Assembly: GCA_014549065.1 (NCBI GenBank)
Contig: JACDOX010000061.1
Span: 1,427,042-1,491,041, forward strand
From: Cardinalis cardinalis
Lineage: Eukaryota; Chordata; Aves; Passeriformes; Cardinalidae
Reading direction: 5' to 3'
Length of the DNA: 64,000 bases
Shown here one piece after another: positions 13,301 to 25,355 of the stretch (positions are counted from its first letter, which is position 1; every line of letters begins with the position of its first letter). A program made the translations under genes and the position numbers. Under the pieces are notes generated by a model, which worked only from the letters and a program-made list of their open reading frames with translations, was not told the origin of the DNA and searched no databases.

Positions 13301-16300
13301 AGGGGTCAGCCAGAGGCTGAAGCTGGCACAGCAGGAAGCAAGAAGCAGAACCAGCTTTGTCACTGGTGACAGTGACATCAGCCTGTTCTCTGGTTGCTTT
13401 CAGGATTTTGTCCCTCGTGCTGGCTGGGGTTGAGCTCCAACCTTGTGATCTCCATTCCTTCTCTTGCCATGTTTCCCTCCCTCCTCCTGTTTCATGTTGC
13501 AAAGGCATCTTTCTGTTCATATGTTCACATGCTAAACATTTTCTTATCTTCTGCCTGTTTTTTAAAATTTAGATTAAAAATATTTAGAGCATGGGTTCTT
13601 GTTTATGTTTCTGCCCTCGGAGAGCCTGCNCTTTGTCCCTTGAAAACCAAATTAATTTAATACAGTAATTTCTTTTTTTTCTGTTCCTGTGTTTCCATAT
13701 CTCTAAAATTTATCTACTTTTGCTCATGGCCGTGGTAAAATACTTTAAAAGATACTATAAGGAAAAAAGAAAACCACTACACATCAATTTAACTGCAGTA
13801 TAGCATATGCAATAAATGATGGGTTATTCTCCATTTTCTATGGGTTAAGTAAGGCCTGCCCAGATCTGATTCACACACCCTGAATATTTTGGGTTCTCTC
13901 CATTCCCTGGGATGTGACAGGCAGATGTGCTTGCCCTGGAAGGTACCTGCCCCTGCTGGGCAGGGTGTGCTGGGGCTGCACACCTGGAAGCCCATGGAGC
14001 CTGATAAAAACTGAGCCTGGCTGCCACAAAGCGCCTGCCCAAAGCCGTGAAATGCTGCAGAAAGGCCGTCACAAAAAGAACTGAGCTGTGAGGAAAATCC
14101 AGACCTTGCGAAGGAGAGAGGCTGGGAAAACTGGGGTGGGACTAGTGAGGACTGGGATAGAAATGGAGAATAATTCCCATGACATCCCTGGCAAGAAAAA
14201 TTGGTTTTGAGGGAAAAGCAGCTGATGGTGATCTCTGATGGAGGCCACCGAATCCCACCAGCTGTCTCTTTCCCAATTAACCAAATCTGACTTTCCTTTG
14301 GTAGGGTTGATTTTAATGGCATTCAGTGCTCCTGAGCTAGGTACTTTTTGGAAAATTGACCGGACAGTCTTCAGAGAAGTCAACTTTCTAACTAAAAGTC
14401 ATCTTGACTTTTCGCTCTCCAAAGCAAAAACTTTTGCTGAAATGGACAACTGGGAGGCTGCTCAAGGAGCAGAATGATGCATCAAAAAGCAATATTTAGT
14501 TGGTACTGATTTAGTAACAGGATGCAAAACAGGGTGTTTGGTGGAACTTGGATGGAACAAAAGCTGTGCAAACATTTACCTTGACCAAGTTAGTCTCAAT
14601 TTCTTGTGAGAGTTAATTCCTGATAATCTTGGATCATATGACTAATGTATATATGAGTGTGGCTGAATTAAATAGTTCAGGATTACCTGTTCAAGCAGAA
14701 TCTCTCCTCTGCAAGTCTGTGCTTCAGTAGTAATTTGCTGATTTTTTCCCTTTCCTTTTCTTTTTTTGACTGCTGATATAAAAATATAACTTTCTCTTAT
14801 TATTTTAATCTTTGCTTTTCTTCCTGCATGGATCATTTATTTGTGAACTGGTTATTTCAGTAAGGGCTCAAAGGTAATTTCATGGTTTATAGAATTTATA
14901 TCTGAGGGTTTAATGAGGAAAACATATTGTTTTCTAACACATGAAATAGAGAATCTTTCATTATACTTTTATTTTCCTTCGCTAATATTACATGTATATC
15001 AAGTTCAAAGCCTTGAATACACCTAAGTATAAAATTATTCNTTTCCTCCACATGGGAAATATGAATGTTTGTGACTCAAAAACCAACNCACACAGACTTA
15101 GGAGGTGATTTCATTTTTAATGAATCCACATGATATAAATGAACTACTCTTCTGTTTGTGCATTGTGCTAGAGTATACATTGGAAAATACAATAACAGTA
15201 TATTACTTTTCTGTGATTTAGGTTAGGAATTAATGCATTCAAATGAATTTAAGAGCCTTGGGTATAATTCGTACAGGATGCAAGTCCCTCAGTAGACCTC
15301 TCATGAACATTATCAGATTCAATACAGTTTGCATGGTCAAACAGATTAAAATTTGACCAACCCCCTCTTTTTGCTATTTATTAAATGTCTTTGAATGGCT
15401 TTTTTCTTATTATTCCATGTGAGGAAAAAGAAGCAAAGACAAAGTTTTTGCCAGGTATATCAAATTGTTAAAATGCTCTGATTTCAGCTGAGTTTGGTTA
15501 TGGTAGATCAGGTTGGAACAAGGCTGCAAAATATCAAATTTCTTTTTGTTTATTCTTAGGTACATTTTCTGAAAGCTTTCTCTTTTATCCAGTGCTGATG
15601 TCTCACTCCACAGCAGGGTCATTACCCACTCTCTGGATGGGTTTTGTTGTATGACTCCTGCCTTTGACTAACAGTTGTAGAAACTGGAGGATGCTCTCAG
15701 CATCAGTTTGATCTTTTGATGGATCAACACCTTTGCTGGGCTGGCTCCTGAAGGACTTGCAATACATCTGACTCCCTCTTTCTGATATTTTAGCAATTTT
15801 ATATCCTCTGTTAATTATACCATAAAGTGTAAAATCTATTAGCAATTTTCAAAAAGTGTCATGCTTAGAAGGCTTTTGAGCACTTGGGACTGATTCTGGT
15901 GTGATGAAAACATCCTTCAAAATAGCTTCTAAGTTCTGAGATACAGCAGGAACTGATTCTGCTTCCTTGCAGTGAAGGTTTGAAAGGATTCTGCTCTTAA
16001 GTACAAAAAAACCATAAAACGTGTNCAATACTTTGAGCCATCTCTCAGGAAAGCTTAAATACAGATTTTTGAGCTGGAGGGGAGTAAGTATTGTANTAAG
16101 TGCTCTGCAATAGTAATGTCCTTGTGTTGCTGATTTATCAAAAGGTCGTTGGAGCCTCTGAAGTTCTACAGAAGTCAGTGTTGTGTGTGCTGGAATTGAT
16201 GTCTCTGGGTGTCCTCTGTCATTGTTTAAGTGTTCTTACTGCAGCAGAGGTAATGAAAGCCCCCAGCAAACTGCTCGTGCTACATTGCCAGGGAAATCAG

Positions 16301-19300
16301 GCCAGNAGCAGGCCCATGGGCTAGGCCAGGTTACTCAGCCTCAGATAAGGAGGTTTATGGATGTGTGACATGGAGAGGGTGACTGACTTGGCCCATGACA
16401 AGTTCAGGCTGGTTTCAAAGGCTGAAAGTTCCCCAGATGTCTCAGGATTGACAGGTGTAGCTCTCCACTGGCTGTACCCAGGTTTTGGAAACACAAACAC
16501 ACTCCTCTGTTGCTGTGCTTTTTGCTCTTTTAACCTCCAACTAGTCTGTGTAATAAAACTCCACAAACACAAACATCTCTGAGGTTCCTTTGGTGACAAT
16601 TTCACTGTGAGAAAATGAACACTTTGCTGTTCCATTTCATATACTCCTTATAAATAAAATTGCAGAATTGTTTATTAAAATCTTTGCTGTGGAAAGCAGA
16701 AATAATGATGTATGGCACCTGAGAGATCCAAAGAAAACATTCCAGAACTTAATTTCTTAATATGCTGTTGAATAGTGAACAAACACACATCTGTGGCTGT
16801 GTTTTATCTTTAAATGTAGGTGTAGTCNTTGTCTCTTACTGGTTAGGAGGCATTTATATCATGATAACATGGAAAGATTCCACAGACAAGTTAAGGCCAG
16901 TGCTTAGAGTGAGGATCTTAAAAGCTGGAGCTCATTTTCATTGTTATTATTTTGTTTTTGCAAGAAAAAAGGACTCTGCAGGTTTTCAAGCCATCCCAGA
17001 AGCCCAGAGATCAGTGCGTGTTTACATTTCTTCTTGTTGCTGGATGTGATTGATCACCCAAAGAGGGAAAAAGGAGCAGTAGATGTTCAGGGCTCATCCT
17101 GGGCAGCTCTAGAAAGCTCTGTATTCTTCTCAGAGACCTTCTTATTTGATTTTTTTTAAAAATATATTTTATTTTAGGATTGCAGCCTCTTGCTTATGGA
17201 GCTTTCATGATGATTTAGTGCTTGTAAGACATCACTGAATATCAAGGAAGCCTTAATAAATCTGAATTGGTCTCAGTGTGAATGGAAATGAAGATGTGTT
17301 TTTATTTCCTGTTGGGATGATAGAATGAATTATATCAGAAATCTGACTCCTAGAAGAACTGGGAATTCTTGAAAGAATTCAGCAGCCAGGAAAGCACTCT
17401 GAGGGCTCCACAGAAGGTTTCTGCTGAGAAAGAGCAGCGCTGGTGATGAGTTGTGATAATGTTTGGAAGATGTGGCAGTGCTGCTGCCAGGGCACAGCAG
17501 GAGCAGGGAGGGTGAGCCCCAAGCCAAAGCACCAGGGCTGAGCAGGGTGGGGATGATGATTTCCCTGAAAAGTCCCAGAAAGGCAAAAGGGCATCTCAGG
17601 GCATCCAGGCGTGAGCAGCAGGATGTGGGGCAGGGACAGGGCTGGGGATGAGGCTTCAGCCAAGGTCCCAGGATCATGTAGGAGACAGGGCCATGGCAGG
17701 TACAGATGGGGCTCTGGGGAGGGCAGAAAGGCCAAAACATCAGGAGTGTGGACGGAGCTCTGGGAACTCAGAGAAGAGGATGCATTTGGGGAGTTTGCAG
17801 GGGAAACTGCACAGGGTGCTGAATTCTGTGGCAGCAAGACCTGTTGTCAGTGATCTGAGGTGAGATAAAGAAGTTTCCAGTAAAAAATAACTGTGAGACT
17901 TCAAGCTTTGTAGCAGGGATAAATTCTGATACACTCACTTGCCTTTAAGAGAATCTCATTCTAGTTAGTCCCTCTGATTTCAGAATAATACTTCTGTCTG
18001 TAGTCTCAGCTGTAGTACTTTGACATGTATCACCACATTTTTATGGGAAAATCATTTGTTTTTATTGTGACTTTTAAATTTTATTTTTCATTAAACCCAT
18101 TTTATTGACTTNAGAAACGGATTTTAGCTATAGCAGTGTAAATCCAGAGGAAGTGAATTTATGCTTTTTTTTTAACCAGTGAGCATAATCTGGCACACAC
18201 TTAAAAGAAAAAGAAAAATTGAAATTGTATAGTCAGCAATCAAAGCTTCTTGTTAGAAAATTCTTGATCTGTAAGAGTGCTATTGATAAAGAAGCTAAAA
18301 ACCTCAAAATTGATTTATTTGTTATCAGCTCAATACAGTTTGTCTGAGCACTGAACTTGCTTTTTGTTCTTCCCCATGATAAATGCATTTGGCTATGTTG
18401 TAAAATCTGAGCTGAGATAAGCTTGTTACAATCTGAGTATAGGGCTGGAAACCAGGATTTCCAGAATTTTACCTCTTGCTTCTGTCAGTAAATGAAGTTG
18501 TGACCAAAAGTGACCTCTTAGGTCTTTGTAAAGAAAGCTAAATTCCCTTTGCAGTTTGTTTAGGAGTCACTGGGAATTCAGCATCGTATGAGATGAGATC
18601 TTTTCAGGATTNATATATTTTGTTTCTGCAATTGTAAATTGAGAATAGTCTTCTGGACAGTCTAGTTATGCCAGACCCTGAGTCTTTAGTACAGGCTGTG
18701 TAGCTGCAGTGAGCAGCCTACTCCAGGCATGCAAATTGGGAATTAATGAGGACTGGAAGTTTGGAGTATTTCAGACTTTATGGTTTTTCCTTTTTGCTGA
18801 ATTTTATAGTTACTTGAATTGCTTGTTTTGTTACACTTAATTTATCATTTTAATTTCAGGGAATGTTTTGACAGTAAATGTTCGCAAAGCAGCTAAATAT
18901 ATTTTTACTGGAAAGGCATAAGAAGTACAAGTGGCATTCTTATTTTCCTGTTACTTGTGATGTTAAAGAGACTGAAAAGTGTAGTTTGGTCTTTGCACAG
19001 TGTACATGTTTNTTGCCAACTGTGTCTATTCTTCCTATGGTGTAGTTTAGGGTTTTTCTTTCCTTGCATTATTTCCTGCCTGTGCCTCAGAAGGAGTTAG
19101 AATTCAAGAATAGAGCAAGGCCAAAGGGTGGGCACCTGTTTATGACCACAGATGGCTTGTTTGAAATCTTATCAGTTGTAACATTTAACAATGCAAGAAC
19201 TTGGGTTTTTGTTTTTTGTTTTTTTTTTTTTCCCTTGTTTTTAAACCAATGCTTTAAAAGGCAAATTGTACTTTATTTATTTTCTAAAATGATATGATCT

Positions 19301-22300
19301 GCTTTTTGCACTGGTAGCATTCACTTAGTTTATACCATAAGTGACCTAGTTTGCATTTTCTTTCAACTCTATAAATTACCCTATTTTTTTTCTGCTGGTA
19401 TCGAGGTTTCCTACCAGTCCTGAAAAATTAGGTTTTAATTTTTTTCTCCCTTCTAGCCAAATAAACATAAAGAAGGATGAGAAGACAGGAATCGTGAGTG
19501 GATTTATGGCTTCTTGGAGGCAGGTTTTATTCCTTTATGTGCTACTCCTTTAGCNTTTGATGAAGGTATTTCATTCATCTCTGCCATGACTTTGCTACTT
19601 TTGAGATGCCTGATGTGCATAGATCATTCTTGTGCAGCTGCTTTACCCTGGATTTCTATAAGCAAGTAACTAGATAAATGAGAAATATTTTGTAAATGCA
19701 GTAGGTGTATGCCATTCACAATATTCACAATGACAATGTAATGAAGAGCAGGCTTGACTTGAGTCTGCTTTTTCCTCAAGTTTCTTTGATCTGGTAAAAT
19801 GCCCAAACTATAAATTTCTGCATACTCTGATCAGGATTTTGATTTCTAAGTTAAAATTACTGGACCCTAATCCTTTTCATTGCTCACACTGTGGCTACAG
19901 TGCGCAGTTCAGGTGCTGGAAAGGAAGTTTGTGTGTTTGTGGACTACTGGTCTTAAAAGCAGGAAACCAATTTTATATCCTTTACATGATAGATACTGAA
20001 TCGATAAAGCATCAACCCAAGGTTACACTTGATGTCTCCAGTGAGAAGACAATAAATCACTTTATGTGCATACAGGTATATTGACTCAATTTCTTTGGGC
20101 TGCCTATGCAAAACTGAAGGTGATTGAAACTAAACCATTAGAGTGAAAGTCTTCTAATGGCAGGTATAAAGCCATTTAATCTGCTTTTTGTGATTTGAGA
20201 TTTTAATATTAAAAATATAAGTACAGCATTTAAGTCAAATTGCAAATCCATNGGGTCCTGGGCCCTGTCTCAAATAATGGTCAGTGGCAGATGGCAAAGA
20301 GGGTGACTAACAGAACATGTGCAGAATAATTTCTCCCTTGTTGAACCCTTCTGGTCTTCAGTAATTAACAGTTTGGGTACTTTTGTAGCTGGACAGTGCA
20401 CCCATGTAAAGAACTTAAAATGCAGTAGACTTAGGTAAACTTGTTCATTTTAATTTTTAACCGGTTTATAGTTTGGCTTTCCCAGTAAGTTTTGCACATG
20501 TATGTTGGGGAAAAAGAGTCTGACTCATGTTGGAGTGGGTGGGTAAAGAAAACAGTGCATTTGTGCTTTATGTCTTTGTCACTGAGTGCTTTGAGGATAA
20601 AACACTTGATGGTTGTCGNTCCTTTTAATGTCTTGACTCTCTTGTGGTGAGAATGTGTAAGTCTGGCAATACAGGGCATTTTTATTTCTGTCTGGTGGCT
20701 TCAAAGAAGGGACCATCTGAGGATGAAGGTAGAGGTATTGATAAACATATCTATCACTAATAGTGTATTTTTTTCCTTGAAATTTTTATATCTCAACACC
20801 AAAAAAGTCATCAGTACAGATAAATGAGTTGATTCAAGATGCAAGNTTGCTGCTGTATCATTAACAAACGCCTGAAGAAGGTTCTGTAGTGCTGCGCTGC
20901 ATTGCTGAGAATGATTTTGTTGTTTTAATATTGGCTATCCTTTGTAATAATTGGACTTGGCCTGGCTGGGCAGCTGCTCTATTGCAATATTGAAATACTG
21001 CTTGATGAGCCAGTTTGTCCTCTAATGTATGTAAAAATNTATGGAGGATTGGGGTGTGGGTCAGAAAACCACTTTGAAGCCTGTTTGGATAATGGAGTAT
21101 GACAGTTGACATTTTCTGAGCCACACGATAGCCTTGACATACATGTGCAAGGAGGGACATTCCTTGCTTATCCCTGTGCCCCTCTGAAAGCCTCATTGCA
21201 TCCTCACACCTGGAATTTTTGCAAGAATGAGTTCTGAAGGAAAAGGCACGTGTTTGTGTGCCCACCAACTCCTCATCTGGCCACAACTCCTGGTTTCACA
21301 ATAGTTAGATATGACTTCNAAAGATACGGGAAATTTTATTTAAAAAGAGTAATAGCTAAATATAATCTAAGNTAGAGTTCATATAAAAAGTTGCAAGTTG
21401 TATAGGTAAATAATAGCATAATTATAAAAAAAGCTATGTGTAAAAATGTATCACTNTATATTTAATTTGTGTGCTANAGTCATCCAGGGACTATTCTTTG
21501 ACTGTAAAATGTTNCACATAGAGATTTTATTTGAAAACTTTATGATATGATTTGCAGTTAGAGGAATAAAACTAAATTGCAATTTTTCCTAAATTGAATA
21601 TGCCACTATCTTATATATGTCTCAGCCTTTCTGACCTGGCCTTGCATGATGCTTCTTGACTTCCTGTCCTGCTGTCATTTTCTTTCATATTGGTCTGGCA
21701 CTTAGTCTCACTGGAATCAATAAGGTTGCTCACATGCAAGTGTTGAATAAATAATTGATTAAGGANATACTATACTTGTCACATCTTTTCCTAGAAAAGG
21801 TAGCCAACATANCTGTTTTTTTGTGAAAAACTTCTGTTCTTTCCTTTTACTGATTATCCCTCGCTTCTTCCACTGAACAAGCAGAGCATGGAATCTACCA
21901 GATAATCTGATGGATGTGAGCTGGAATCTTTGTAAAGTGGTGATTCCACTTGGTGTGTACATCAGCTGGGACAAGTGGCTACTCTGCCCCTGTGTAGCTC
22001 AAAGCAAGTGATTTTCTCCGTGTTTCCCTTCTAAAACCCTTAATCTGCTCCGTTTTAAAAGTTGTAATCCAGAATGGCAAAGCTCGCTTGGATATTGGTC
22101 ACCAACCCTGCCTGCTGTGCTCATCAGATTCTAAATGAAATATATAAATGGTTTGGTCCTACACAAAGCCAGATAGAAAATAGCAGGTAAAGTGGTATCT
22201 ATTGGCATGAATAGTCCCAGTGAAGTTTGCCTGACTGCTTGGCTGGGTTTTGTGTATTTAGAATTGCAGTAAAAGTAGAAACATTTCTTGACAGCCATTG

Positions 22301-23082
22301 TGTATTGTGACATCTGAAATTGAAACAGGCACTTCTAAATTTTCTGCACATCTCCTCAACTCAGAGGTTTATTATAGCTCCTACTATGTTATGGTAGTAT
22401 TAAACTACAGTGAACTTTCTATAATGGGAATGCACTTACACTGAAGACAGATGTAGGATTTCTGTAGGAGATGGAAAATAAGATATCCCAGGCAAATAAA
22501 TACCTGATGACTGTGCCCGCTGCAGTCACTCCACCAGTGTGATTAACCTTTTTATCTTCAATTACATTNCTAAGTGATACAATTTGTTCCAGTAAAATAG
22601 TGTGCAGATCCAGTCTTGTTCAATATTTCCCACAAATACATTGACTTGCTGTTTTGGCTTATGAAATCCTTTCTGTTGTTGTGGTTCAGTGACAAGAGAG
22701 ATGAGGTAATTACAGAGCAGTTTGCCCACTGGTTTTTCTCCAGTGCATCGCTGTAGTCAATGCTGTTAGACCACTCATATAGCCAATTGTCAAGAAAAGT
22801 AAGGAAAAAAGGCTCAAATATCTTAACCAGAAATTAGGTTGATGCTGTAGAAATTACAATGTGAATTTTATGTCATCCTACATGTTGCTACGTTTGTTTT
22901 GAAGTAATGTTTCATTATTGCTATTGTATGATTAAATATTGAGAGTATTGCTTTTCCAATTGTTCTACTCCAGTATTTAATGAGTGCAATTAAATGGAAA
23001 AATTGCCTTTTTAACTGATGGTAGTCTATTAATGTCTCTGTCTGTTCAGAAAAGAAAATAAGTGAATTATTAGAATGACAAA

Positions 23083-23115
23083 TGAGTCAAAGTTACCACG
23101 GTGATGGAGAGGCGC
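23083..23115. promoter_or_regulatory. Candidate element: AP-1 site plus RFX-like X-box half
   Basis: TGAGTCA (23083-23089) is a consensus AP-1 site. Two bases on, GTTACCACGGTGAT (23092-23105) has a perfect left X-box half (GTTRCC) and a partial right half. A CpG-bearing GGCGCG follows. The clustering in unique sequence suggests a conserved noncoding element, but I cannot test conservation. Confidence 0.3.
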
Positions 23116-24270
23116 GATTCCCCTCCACATAATCTTCAATTAGTGGTCTTTGTAAGAGGATGTTTTTCAAAAGGGTAATAGAGAAGTAATGAGATCAGAA
23201 GGAGGTCAAACCCAGCCTTCTTCGTTTGGCAGTTTGATTAATTTATTTCTCCTTCTTGCAGATTGCTGTAAGGGGCTTTTGGCACCTGGTGTTTTCCATG
23301 GGACTCTCGTTGAAGTGACTGCTTATGACANTCTTTTGTGTGTCCAAGAATGTTCATCCCATTGGAGCTGGAGGTTTTTGAATGGTTCAGATTTGTTCTT
23401 TAGTATGAGCACTCACTGGTAGTTCTGAAAAGGAAGTTTTTTGAGAAGAACCCATCCTTAATTCTGCCATGTGTGTTGTTATGAGGCAAAGTGCTCAGGC
23501 CTGGTACTGGGATGAAACACAGCTTCCTTCAGGGGGATGATGGTTAAGTCAAAGGAGAGGGAGTGAAAGAAGGACACAAGAACATAAAGCTGCAGTGAAT
23601 TTGCTTTTCCCNTGATATCTTCTTGATCAGTCCCACAATACCTTCATAAATGCACACATGTAGCACTTCTGCATCCTTCAGGTGTTCCCTCCCACCCCTT
23701 CTCATTCCTACGACTTGTGTAGAAAGTTTTATTTNAAAGAGTAATGAGCTGTTTTCTGATGGTGATCATAAACCTGAGTGGCTGTAGCCCCATGCAGTAT
23801 GTTAAGCCTGTGCTATCAGTACAGTTACATCCATGTTTGGTTTATCCTCAGTAGTAATTCACTTATTTTAAAATATTCAAAGTTGTTTTCCTGCATTTTT
23901 TCCTGCAAATGCCAGTAGCANTTTCTCAACAGTTTCCTCAGGTTTACATATCTGTGCACTGATCAGTTTTGCTCTCTGNTAGTTGAATGTATGACGTGGT
24001 TTCAATTTTGACATAAATTCAGTCATTGTATGCAAACTAACATGTCAGTAGAGGAGCAGTAGATGTTAATTTAATATGACATTCTCTTGCTGGCCCATAT
24101 GACATTAACTTGCATGATATCCAAGACTTTAATATGTCTGGGTTACCTCAGTTTAAGCTCAAGATACTCACGCAGCTTTTATTTTTGGCTTTGGTAAGGG
24201 TAACATTAACATTGGGTTTTCTTACTTTCTCATGAAGTCTTTGCAACAGTCATTTAACAGATGTTCAGAA

Positions 24271-24281
24271 ATTATTATTAC

Positions 24282-24328
<47 letters not shown>

Positions 24329-24388
24329 GTATTAGTATTAGTATTAGTATTAGTATTAGTATTAGTATTAGTATTAGTATTAGTATTA
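24271..24388. repeat. ATT / ATTAGT compound microsatellite
   Basis: The left half (24271-24324) is a nearly pure ATT trinucleotide run with a CTA and one AGT interruption. The right half (24325-24388) is a clean ATTAGT hexanucleotide array of about ten and a half units. Two units, one an obvious point-mutant doubling of the other, indicate that the hexamer expanded secondarily. The minus-strand reading gives an Asn/Thr repeat that is not a real protein. Confidence 0.97.
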
Positions 24389-24469
24389 CATTTAAAATGC
24401 TTCATCAATAAAAAGAGATTCTTTGGATTAAATAGATTATTAAATGTTTTTATTGTACTGATTATGACA

Positions 24470-24518
24470 GAATCATAGAAGGGTTTGGGTTGGGACTTTG
24501 GGACCATCAAAAAGATCA
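24470..24518 (-). mobile_element. Short CR1 LINE 3' end fragment
   Basis: CAGAATCATAGAAGGGTTTG followed by GGTTGGGACTTTGGGACCAT is a diverged reverse-complement copy of the CR1 3' terminus. Only the last 50 or so bases survive. On the right the sequence decays into an ATCAAAGAT-type repeated stretch (to about 24545), which may derive from the AAAGATCAT part of CR1. An ATTAGT microsatellite lies about 80 bp to the left. Confidence 0.75.
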
Positions 24519-25338
24519 AAGATATATCAAAGATATCAAAGATTATTCTCATTGCATTTATAATCACAAATCACAGGCACAAAACAATTTTNTGAATTTC
24601 CCCTCTTTTTAGGTGCTTGTCCATTTGGGGGGAATTTATACATGCACACACATATTTATGTGTATAGATAAACATGTCTCCTACTTATCAAAGTTCTCTC
24701 AGAACAGAAAAAGTAAAATTAGATTTTTGTAAGCTGGAGTGATGTGCATGTTCTTATTTTCAATGTGTGGTAAAGTAATGCTTCAATTTTATTTCTTAAC
24801 AGTATTCTGTAATATAAATAATCTAGTCTTTTCTTCTGCAGACTGTTTAATTCAGACAGGTTGAAGTTGCCTCCAAAGATTGGCGTCAAATTGAGGAAAC
24901 CATTCATGTAGTAAATAAGATAATTTGTTTCTGCCCAAAAAGATTAAAATATAGATTTTTTTTTTTTAGCCCATATGATTTAACACATACAGTTCCTGCC
25001 TCTCTATGATTCTGAATGCATAAATAAGCACTTCTACATGGATTTTTTTTTCATTTTCTGCACTTTTAACTTGAATTTCTGTATTTTTAATATATATAAT
25101 CAGTAGAGATCTTTATATCTTTCCTAGATATTGATAAGTGTTTATGTAAATTCAAAATGTGATGGGAAACTGATGCTCCTAATGAGAGCAGAAGTTGTAA
25201 AGACAAGAAGCAAGTCCTACAATTTGAGTATTATATAAATAAATGAGGGAAAGATGTGTTCTGATACCTGTTTTCTGTGCCATTTTTAAAGGCAGGGATG
25301 TATTTCTCTGTGCTTTTTTGTGCAATCATAAAATCTGG

Positions 25339-25355
25339 TTTTTTTTTTTTTTTTT
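25339..25355. repeat. T17 homopolymer
   Basis: Seventeen uninterrupted T bases lie in intron 5. Another T run (T13) is at 24956-24968. No element body is recognised on either side. Confidence 0.9.

Noticed and set aside
17330..17837. Two minus-strand frames of 136 and 152 codons
   Set aside because: Overlapping frames in a G-rich purine-rich patch, Pro/Ser-rich, with no recognisable domain or splice context. Chance openness from composition is the simplest explanation.
24325..24388. Regular repeated units that could suggest an array such as CRISPR
   Set aside because: The units are a 6-bp tandem repeat with no spacers, and the DNA is vertebrate nuclear.
24265..24567. Minus-strand open frame rich in Asn and Thr repeats
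   Set aside because: It is only the translation of the ATT/ATTAGT microsatellite and flanking sequence.
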